A model generated the notes under the pieces. The model searched no databases. It saw only the letters and a program-made list of their open reading frames with translations, and was not told where the DNA came from. From Methylococcaceae bacterium NSM2-1 (GTDB lineage Bacteria > Pseudomonadota > Gammaproteobacteria > Methylococcales > Methylomonadaceae): DNA of 5,519 bases. The first letter of the stretch is position 1. Each line of letters starts with the position of its first letter. Location of the stretch: contig NQJI01000236.1 of NCBI GenBank assembly GCA_002256705.1, forward strand, positions 1 to 5,519. Reading direction: 5' to 3'. The position numbers and the translations under genes were made by a program. Shown here one piece after another: positions 1 to 4,266 of this stretch.

Positions 1-278
1 ATAAACCGTGGACTGGCGCCTACATCAAATTTGGCCGGATTTTGGAAGCTACCGTCGCCGTTACCTAACGATATCGAAACGGCGTTATCGTAGAAATTGG
101 TAGCGGCCAGATCCTGTTTATTATCTCCGTTGAAGTCACCCTTGGTAACGGAGCTTGGGTAGTCGCCAACCCAGACATCGTCTCCCGGCTCAAAGCCATA
201 GGCAGTGTTGATAACAGTTGCGGACATAAACAGAAGCCCGGCAGAAAACAGGCTTCTGATCCTATTTGCTTTATTCAT
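1..278 (-). CDS. Secreted FG-GAP/VCBS repeat protein, 5' part only (runs off left edge)
   Basis: Ninety-two codons are visible from an ATG at 278, and the frame is still open at base 1. The ATG is preceded by AGGAG (288-292) with a 9-base spacer, which supports this start. Residues 1-28 look like a Sec signal peptide: basic start (MNKANRIRS), hydrophobic core (LFSAGLLFMSATVI), then a likely cleavage site near TAYG. Residues 46-91 form one FG-GAP/VCBS repeat: the calcium-loop pattern D48-x-N50-G-D52-x-x-x-D56 is followed by DLAATN, VSISLGNGDGSF and VGASPR, which is where the next repeat would begin. Such repeats build beta-propeller proteins at the cell surface or outside the cell, often in adhesion or binding. 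The ligand cannot be told from one repeat. The gene is separated from the rnf operon by about 920 bases and is probably transcribed independently. Confidence 0.85.
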   Translation of the reverse strand, partial: MNKANRIRSLFSAGLLFMSATVINTAYGFEPGDDVWVGDYPSSVTKGDFNGDNKQDLAATNFYDNAVSISLGNGDGSFQNPAKFDVGASPRF

Positions 279-287
279 AATTTGAAT

Positions 288-292
288 CTCCT
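288..292 (-). promoter_or_regulatory. Ribosome binding site of the FG-GAP protein gene
   Basis: On the minus strand this reads AGGAG, 9 bases before the ATG at 278. It decides the start of a gene that is otherwise cut by the window edge. Confidence 0.7.
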
Positions 293-401
293 AAAATAAT
301 AAAACCTTCAGATAGGGGTATTTCTACTGATTGGGTTTTTGTTGATTTCACAATTACAACGGTTGTGGACATGCAAAGTCTTGAGACATAACCTGTAGTC
401 T

Positions 402-426
402 AAATCTGATAGGGTCTATCTGATTT
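402..426. repeat. Imperfect inverted repeat upstream of the FG-GAP gene
   Basis: aaatctgata (402-411) and tatctgattt (417-426) are inverted copies with one mismatch around a 5-base loop. A related string, cagatagggg, lies at 309-318, closer to the gene. The position about 125 bases before the minus-strand start allows an operator or a leader hairpin. It could also be chance in AT-rich DNA. Confidence 0.35.
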
Positions 427-548
427 TTGATAAACGAAAAATCGCACTAATTGTTTTTGTACGATATCGTTGAATAACTATACAAAAGCCACACTATTTT
501 CTTATCAGGATGTCCAGCCTCTCATTTTGGCTTGTAAAAATTAAGCAC

Positions 549-568
549 TCCTTAACCAGACTGAAAAA
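549..568 (+). repeat. Short direct repeat, copy 1
   Basis: tccttaaccagactgaaaaa matches 1088-1108 apart from one inserted A and one C/T change. Part of the match is a poly-A run, so the informative core is only about 14 bases. No transposase gene lies between the copies. Confidence 0.35.
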
Positions 569-1087
569 AACCTTACATTCAACTCATAAGTGCAATCGAT
601 AAATATCGGGCTTGAAGAAGGTTAGCTGATATGGTTTCAGGCTTCCTTCACCGCCCATCCGGTACTACAGACCTAAGACGAAGCTGATACAGGTGTAACT
701 TCTCATTCGACGCAGATAAGCATGTAAACACGGTTAAAATGTCGCCATGAATTCACCCAAGCCAGAGTTACCTAACACAACGAAAGGGAATGAACACCGA
801 TGGCCGCTGGGATTGCTTTCGTGGCAACATTTACAGTACCAATGTTTCGGGTTGCGAAAAAATGCAATCCAACCATGTCTGATCATTAAAAAAATGGTGT
901 GATTTGTTGCAAGGGGTGGAAGTTCTTCGCTTAAGTCGAGCCATAACTTCTTTGTTATATTTTCCACAATCCTTGCCCACTCAGGAACAATTAAGTTAGC
1001 TGTTTACGTGTGCAAACACCACTTTACGATGGCCGATAAAATTTGCGAGTCGGTTACCGATTTACAAACGCATAGTTACATTGCAGT

Positions 1088-1108
1088 TCCTTAAACCAGA
1101 TTGAAAAA
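1088..1108 (+). repeat. Short direct repeat, copy 2
   Basis: This is the partner of 549-568, with the core ccttaaaccagattgaaaaa. The two copies bracket about 520 bases of apparently non-coding DNA. They may be the ends of a decayed element or chance similarity. Confidence 0.35.
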
Positions 1109-1148
1109 TCCTGGGTAATCCTTGAAAATAAGTTGATTCCGTTCATGG

Positions 1149-1178
1149 TTCGACAAGGCTCTCCCGAGCTTGGCCGAA
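1149..1178. repeat. Imperfect hairpin just downstream of rnfH, interspersed-repeat-like
   Basis: ttcgacaaggctc and gagcttggccgaa are inverted around a tccc loop, with small bulges. Together with the preceding ccgttcatgg this resembles a family of short repeats (a GAACGG / TTCGACAAGCTC wording) that I recall from many proteobacterial intergenic regions. It lies 20 bases past the rnfH stop and would fold in the rnf transcript, where it could stabilise the 3' end. No T-run follows the stem on the minus strand, so it is not a classical intrinsic terminator. Confidence 0.5.
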
Positions 1179-1197
1179 GGACTTTATCAGAGATTCC

Positions 1198-1458
1198 TTA
1201 GCGTCTTCGCCGCTGCACCAATTGCGGGTCGGCGGTTATCTGCCGGTAAATTTCCACTCGATCCCCTTCCTTCACAGTGGTATCCAATGCTGCAATTTTG
1301 CCGAATATGCCAACCTTTTGGTTGCTCAGGTTTATTTCAGGGTAGAGTTTTAATACACCGGATAGATGGATTGTTTCTTCTATAGTGCTGTTATCAGGCA
1401 CTTCCAGACGCATCCATAATTGTCTATCGACTTCTGCGTAACAAACACCGACGTTCAT
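1198..1458 (-). CDS. rnfH: RnfH family protein, ubiquitin-fold accessory of the Rnf complex
   Basis: This is an 86-residue protein of the RnfH family, which has a small beta-grasp (ubiquitin-like) fold. Family hallmarks are visible: an N-terminal strand MNVGVCYAE, SGVLKLYPEI (33-42), KVGIFGK (48-54) and EGDRVEIYRQITADP (64-78), then the usual basic end QRRRR. The length is normal. The biochemical role of RnfH is not settled; its constant place at the end of rnfABCDGEH operons suggests a part in assembly or function of the complex. The start is supported by GGAGG (1466-1470) with a 7-base spacer. Sixteen bases separate it from the rnfE stop, so it is almost surely co-transcribed. It is the last gene of the operon in this window. 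Confidence 0.9.
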   Translation of the reverse strand: MNVGVCYAEVDRQLWMRLEVPDNSTIEETIHLSGVLKLYPEINLSNQKVGIFGKIAALDTTVKEGDRVEIYRQITADPQLVQRRRR

Positions 1459-1474
1459 AACAATTCCTCCACGT

Positions 1475-2164
1475 TTACTCAGTTATAGCTTCGCTTAATA
1501 AAGCGGGTTGTATTTTTCTCAGCGCTAGTTTTTGGTCGATCAGACGCTTACCGACAATCAGAAAAGCCAGCATGATGAAGCCACCCGGCGGCAGCGCCAT
1601 CAATAAAAATCCTTTATAGTTGGGAATAACCGTAATTTCCAGAAACTTGAACGACTCTCCCAGCAACAATGAGGCATTAGCGAATAATGTACCCGCAGAA
1701 CTTATTTCTCTGGCAGCACCAAGGGCTACAAGGACAAGGGTAAAACCCAGTCCCATCATCAGACCATCCCAGAGGGCATGTTTTACCGGCTGTTTGGAGG
1801 CAAAGGCTTCGGCGCGGCCTAAAAGAGCACAATTGGTAACGATCAGGGCAATGAACAAGCCCAGCACTTTGTAGAGCTCATGCGCCCAGGCATTCATCAA
1901 AATATCCACTAAAGTCACCAGTGCCGCGATGAGCAGTACAAAAATCGGGATACGGATTTCACCGGGGATTAAATGCCGTGTTAATGAAATGAGACCATTG
2001 GACGCCGTGATAACAACCAGGGTTGCCAGTCCCATCCCCAAGCCATTTGTTGCTGTTCCCGTCACTGCGAGCAAGGGGCACAGTGCCAGGTTTTGGCCGA
2101 AGACGATATTGTTGTTCCAGATGCCGTCGCTGGCGATTTTACGATAAATTTCTGACTTGAACAT
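1475..2164 (-). CDS. rnfE: RnfE, integral membrane subunit of the Rnf electron transport complex
   Basis: This 229-residue, very hydrophobic protein belongs to the RnfA/RnfE/NqrD/NqrE family, which is normally about 200-230 residues with six membrane helices. Signature stretches are LALCPLLAV (27-35), TNGLGMGLATL (39-49), IRIPIFVLLIA (70-80), IVTNCALLGRAEAFAS (108-123) and DGLMMGLGFTLVLV (133-146). Cys29 and Cys112 sit where this family has the two conserved cysteines which, with two from the partner subunit (RnfA), hold an iron-sulfur centre inside the membrane. So the key redox ligands are present. The start is well supported: GAGGAA (2171-2176) lies 6 bases upstream and overlaps the rnfG stop, which implies translational coupling to the 3' half of rnfG. 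This frame is intact although the gene before it is broken. Confidence 0.95.
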   Translation of the reverse strand: MFKSEIYRKIASDGIWNNNIVFGQNLALCPLLAVTGTATNGLGMGLATLVVITASNGLISLTRHLIPGEIRIPIFVLLIAALVTLVDILMNAWAHELYKVLGLFIALIVTNCALLGRAEAFASKQPVKHALWDGLMMGLGFTLVLVALGAAREISSAGTLFANASLLLGESFKFLEITVIPNYKGFLLMALPPGGFIMLAFLIVGKRLIDQKLALRKIQPALLSEAITE

Positions 2165-2174
2165 GACGATTTCC

Positions 2175-2836
2175 TCAAGGATTGATCAGTTGTGTCTGAT
2201 GAGCTTTGAACAATTGCAGGCCGCGATGAATGGCTTGTACCGATTTGCGCGGGGTGATAGTCGCGCCGGCAAATTGGTCGAATACACCGCCGTCTTTTTT
2301 AACCGCCCATTGTGCCAATGTTAAATTGTCCAGGGAGTGGCCAACAAAGCTCAATATCCAATCTGATTTGGCCACTTCAATTTTGTCGCCCAAGCCGGGA
2401 GTTTCCTTGTGGCTAAGGACGCGCACGCCCAAAATATTGCCGTCGCGGTCTATGCCCATAATCATGTTTATTGGGCCCGAATAGCCGTCAGGCGCGATAA
2501 ATTTAAAACACACGGCAGTAACTTTACCGGACTTTTTAGCGATATAAACCGTGGTTTGGTTCGCACCGATATTGTATTCCGCAGACGGAACGTTAACTTT
2601 CTCCTGGAGCATGTCTCTTCATCAAGCCGCCGTTGAATAGTGCCTTCGGTACTGCAGTTGGTCACACCCAGCAGCACACTGGCAAGCAAGGCGAAGCCTG
2701 CTAAAATGCCTGTTTGAAATTCCAGCTTGGGTCTAAGCCGTTCCAGATTCGACGGTTCCAGCCAGTTTTTCAGAAATTCCCTGTAAAGGGTGATTTTTTC
2801 TTTCAAGCGTTGAATGGTTGTGGGGTCAATTTTCAT
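2175..2836 (-). pseudogene. rnfG: RnfG, flavin-bearing subunit, split by a -1 frame change
   Basis: RnfG is a single-span inner-membrane protein whose periplasmic domain carries covalently bound FMN. Two frames together make it. The 5' frame (ATG at 2836) gives about 74 family-like residues: a basic, helical cytosolic lead, a membrane span around 41-59 (TGILAGFALLASVLLGVTN), then TIQRRLDEE. It then continues with unrelated residues to a stop at 2468. The 3' frame (open from 2618, first ATG at 2612) gives the rest: VYIAKK, APDGYSGPI, LSHKETPGLGDKIE, SDWILSF, WAVKKDGG and the flavinylation site FAGATITPR, whose second Thr (codon 118 of that frame) is the expected FMN acceptor. Adding one base between 2613 and 2621 joins them into about 220 residues, a normal length. 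No slippery heptamer is visible at the junction. The start lacks a clear Shine-Dalgarno. This may be a pseudogene, a sequencing error or, less likely, recoding. The 3' piece alone lacks the membrane anchor and could not be expected to reach the periplasm. Confidence 0.88.
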
Positions 2837-2916
2837 GGTTTAGGCTCTGGCTCAAGCAATGTAAAAATTTGAGGGTTAGCTAAAGCAGCAATACCGTTAA
2901 CTTAAGGGATGCAAAG

Positions 2917-3013
2917 CCCTCTCCAGCTGGAGAGAGTTGGGTGAGGGGAAATCAACATGGGAAAAAACTATTGATATACCCCCTCATCCCAGCCTTCTCC
3001 CTGAGGGAGAAGG
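2917..3013. repeat. 97-base imperfect inverted repeat, MITE-like, between rnfD and rnfG
   Basis: The arms are 2917-2955 and 2971-3013, with a 15-base loop. Both arms share the order ctctcc-palindrome, tgggtgagggg or its inverse cccctcatccca, then atcaa / ttgat. Each arm has its own internal palindrome: ctctccagctggagag (2919-2934, perfect) and ccttctccctgagggagaagg (2993-3013, one central mismatch). The wording CCCTCTCC...GGGTGAGGGG matches a short interspersed repeat type that I recall from many proteobacterial genomes. No clear target-site duplication is seen. It would fold strongly in the rnf mRNA and could lower expression of rnfG, rnfE and rnfH. Confidence 0.7.
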
Positions 3014-3045
3014 AGTGTACGTTCTAAAGTCAGCAGAAGTGTGCT

Positions 3046-3060
3046 AAAGCCGTTCCCACA
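3046..3060 (-). repeat. REP-like motif, copy 1 (TGTGGGAACGGCTTT)
   Basis: On the minus strand it reads TGTGGGAACGGCTTT and ends 6 bases past the rnfD stop codon. The same motif, TGTGGGAACGACTTC, is at 4213-4227. The wording matches a common interspersed repeat (GTGGGAACG-CTTTAGTCGC) recalled from gammaproteobacterial genomes. Confidence 0.5.
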
Positions 3061-3066
3061 GCGATA

Positions 3067-4266
3067 CTATGATTTCGGGATTTCAAGGGGTTTGCCTTTG
3101 CGGTCACGCCCGTAAATTCTGGGCCGTATGTAATGATCTATCAGCGGTGTCGCTGCATTCATCAGCAATACGGCAAAGCCCGCACCTTCAGGATAGGCTC
3201 CCCAGGTACGAATCACGAAAATCAATAGTCCGCAGCCAGCGCCAAAAACCAGTTGTCCTACCTTCGTATTTGGCGAAGTGACATAATCAGTGGCTATGAA
3301 AAATGCCACTAACATCATCGCTCCTGAATTCAGGTGCAGAAATGGACTGACATAATGCTCGCTATCCATGACATGAAAAACGCTGGCCAACACCGTAACC
3401 GTCAGTAATAAAGAGACAGGAATATGCCATTGAATAACGCCCTGCCGGATTAACCACACACCGCCCAAGCCCAGTAACAGCGTTGAGGTTTCACCCAGGC
3501 TACCACGTGTCCAGCCGATAAAATTCAGAATCGCGGAATAGTCTTTCAATATTTCGGGTAATACATGGTTTTGCGTGAATTCAGTTTTGATATATCCCAG
3601 TATGGTCGCGCCCGTGCTTGCGTCACTATTTTCCAGCCCTGCAAAAGTGATATGCCAGCTTTCAACCAGACCCGGTGAGTGCGAAAAAAACAACGGCGAC
3701 ACATTCGCCCATGTGGTCATTTCGATGGGAAAGGAAATCAGCAAGGCCACTCTGGCCAGCATGGCGGGATTGAACAGGTTTTGTCCAAGGCCACCATAAA
3801 CCTGTTTGCCTAAAATGATCGCCAGCCCGGAACCCGTCACTCCAATCCACCACGGAGCCCACGGTGGTAGCGTCATGGCCAGCAACCAGCCAGTCAATAC
3901 GGCAGAGCCATCCATAATGACAGGTTTGGCGATTCTGCCACTGAGCCGTATACAAAAGGCTTCAAAAAAAATCGCTGATGACACGGTAATAACAAACAGA
4001 TTCAAGGCCGGCCAGCCAAAACACAAGAGCCCAAATGCCGTCGCAGGCGAAATCGCCAGCATGACCTGCCACATAATATGACTGACACTGGCTTTTGCGC
4101 CAACATGTGCACCACTGCTAGGTTTCATATGTGGAATGGCCTCCTGTTTGGTTTTTGTGGGGGCGACTTTTGCCGTCCACGGAGCCGTTGTTTGCTTACC
4201 GACCCGGCGATTGAAGTCGTTCCCACAACCAGCTGTCATGCCTGGGTTGATGGCCATGTGACTCAT
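3067..4266 (-). CDS. rnfD: RnfD, membrane subunit with covalent FMN of the Rnf complex
   Basis: RnfD belongs to the NqrB/RnfD family: a multi-span inner-membrane subunit that carries FMN and is part of the electron and ion path. The 399-residue frame shows family signatures: DGSAVLTGWLLAMTLPPWAPWW (starting at 119), KQVYGGLGQNLFNPAM (154-169), ISFPIEMT, the flavinylation motif STGAT with Thr221 as the expected FMN acceptor, and MMLVAFFIATDYVTSP (317-332). About ten membrane helices are expected, and the hydrophobic stretches fit. The start at 4266 has AGGAGG 7 bases upstream and overlaps the rnfC stop (ATGA). However, residues 1-46 look unlike the family, are polar, and residues 14-21 are encoded by a REP-like repeat. 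An internal ATG at 4128 (Met47), with its own AGGAGG 11 bases upstream, would give 353 residues, the usual family length. The true start is therefore open; the product is certain. Confidence 0.93.
   Translation of the reverse strand: MSHMAINPGMTAGCGNDFNRRVGKQTTAPWTAKVAPTKTKQEAIPHMKPSSGAHVGAKASVSHIMWQVMLAISPATAFGLLCFGWPALNLFVITVSSAIFFEAFCIRLSGRIAKPVIMDGSAVLTGWLLAMTLPPWAPWWIGVTGSGLAIILGKQVYGGLGQNLFNPAMLARVALLISFPIEMTTWANVSPLFFSHSPGLVESWHITFAGLENSDASTGATILGYIKTEFTQNHVLPEILKDYSAILNFIGWTRGSLGETSTLLLGLGGVWLIRQGVIQWHIPVSLLLTVTVLASVFHVMDSEHYVSPFLHLNSGAMMLVAFFIATDYVTSPNTKVGQLVFGAGCGLLIFVIRTWGAYPEGAGFAVLLMNAATPLIDHYIRPRIYGRDRKGKPLEIPKS
4136..4157 (-). repeat. Direct repeat with Shine-Dalgarno, internal copy before Met47 of rnfD
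   Basis: The minus strand reads CAAAAACC, then AAACAGGAGGCCAT. It nearly matches 4271-4292, with a one-base slip and one substitution. It places AGGAGG (4140-4145) 11 bases before the in-frame ATG at 4128, the start that best fits RnfD family length. Confidence 0.55.
4213..4227 (-). repeat. REP-like motif, copy 2, inside the 5' end of the long rnfD frame
   Basis: On the minus strand it reads TGTGGGAACGACTTC and is followed by AATCG. This is the partner of 3046-3060. If the long rnfD frame is translated it encodes Cys-Gly-Asn-Asp-Phe and following residues (14 onward). Finding an interspersed repeat here suggests that the region was once spacer DNA between rnfC and rnfD. Confidence 0.5.

Larger units (their letters stand above)
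279..1197. other. Long intergenic region without a convincing gene
   Basis: About 920 AT-rich bases lie between the rnfH stop and the start of the FG-GAP gene. The only open frames are short and have poor ribosome binding sites. The region must hold the promoter of the FG-GAP gene and the end of the rnf transcript, but I cannot place a convincing -35/-10 pair or a hairpin with a T-run. It contains an imperfect inverted repeat (402-426), an 11-base palindrome acaacggttgt (356-366), a pair of about 20-base direct repeats (549-568 and 1088-1108) and a repeat-like hairpin near rnfH (1149-1178). No tRNA, rRNA or riboswitch was recognised. Confidence 0.6.
2837..3066. other. 230-base gap between rnfD and rnfG filled with repeats
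   Basis: Most neighbours in this operon overlap or are 10-16 bases apart, whereas here 230 bases carry no open frame of note. The gap holds a 97-base imperfect inverted repeat (2917-3013), a REP-like motif (3046-3060) and the poorly equipped start region of rnfG. I see no promoter I would trust. An insertion of repeat sequence into the operon is the simplest reading. Confidence 0.6.

Noticed and set aside
747..902. 51-codon plus-strand frame in the large gap
   Set aside because: No ribosome binding site and no familiar motif; it overlaps another spurious frame on the other strand.
734..967. 77-codon minus-strand frame with a Cys-rich stretch (YCKCCHESNPSGHRC)
   Set aside because: It starts with GTG, with AAGGA only 2 bases away, it has no recognisable family, and its composition is like the surrounding spacer. 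The cysteines look like chance, though a small protein cannot be fully excluded.
1030..1046. Possible sigma-54 promoter (TGGCC...TTTGC) in the gap
   Set aside because: The GG and GC pairs are 12 bases apart rather than the required 10, and no plus-strand gene follows.
1149..1178. Intrinsic terminator for the rnf operon
   Set aside because: The hairpin is real but bulged, and no T-run follows it in the direction of rnf transcription, so it is listed as a repeat instead.
2600..2621. Programmed -1 ribosomal frameshift in rnfG
   Set aside because: No X-XXY-YYZ slippery heptamer is in frame at the junction, and RnfG is not known to need recoding. Kept only as the least likely explanation of the broken frame.
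3662..3955. Minus-strand frame of 97 codons inside rnfD
   Set aside because: It is an alternative frame of rnfD; the rnfD frame carries all the conserved motifs.
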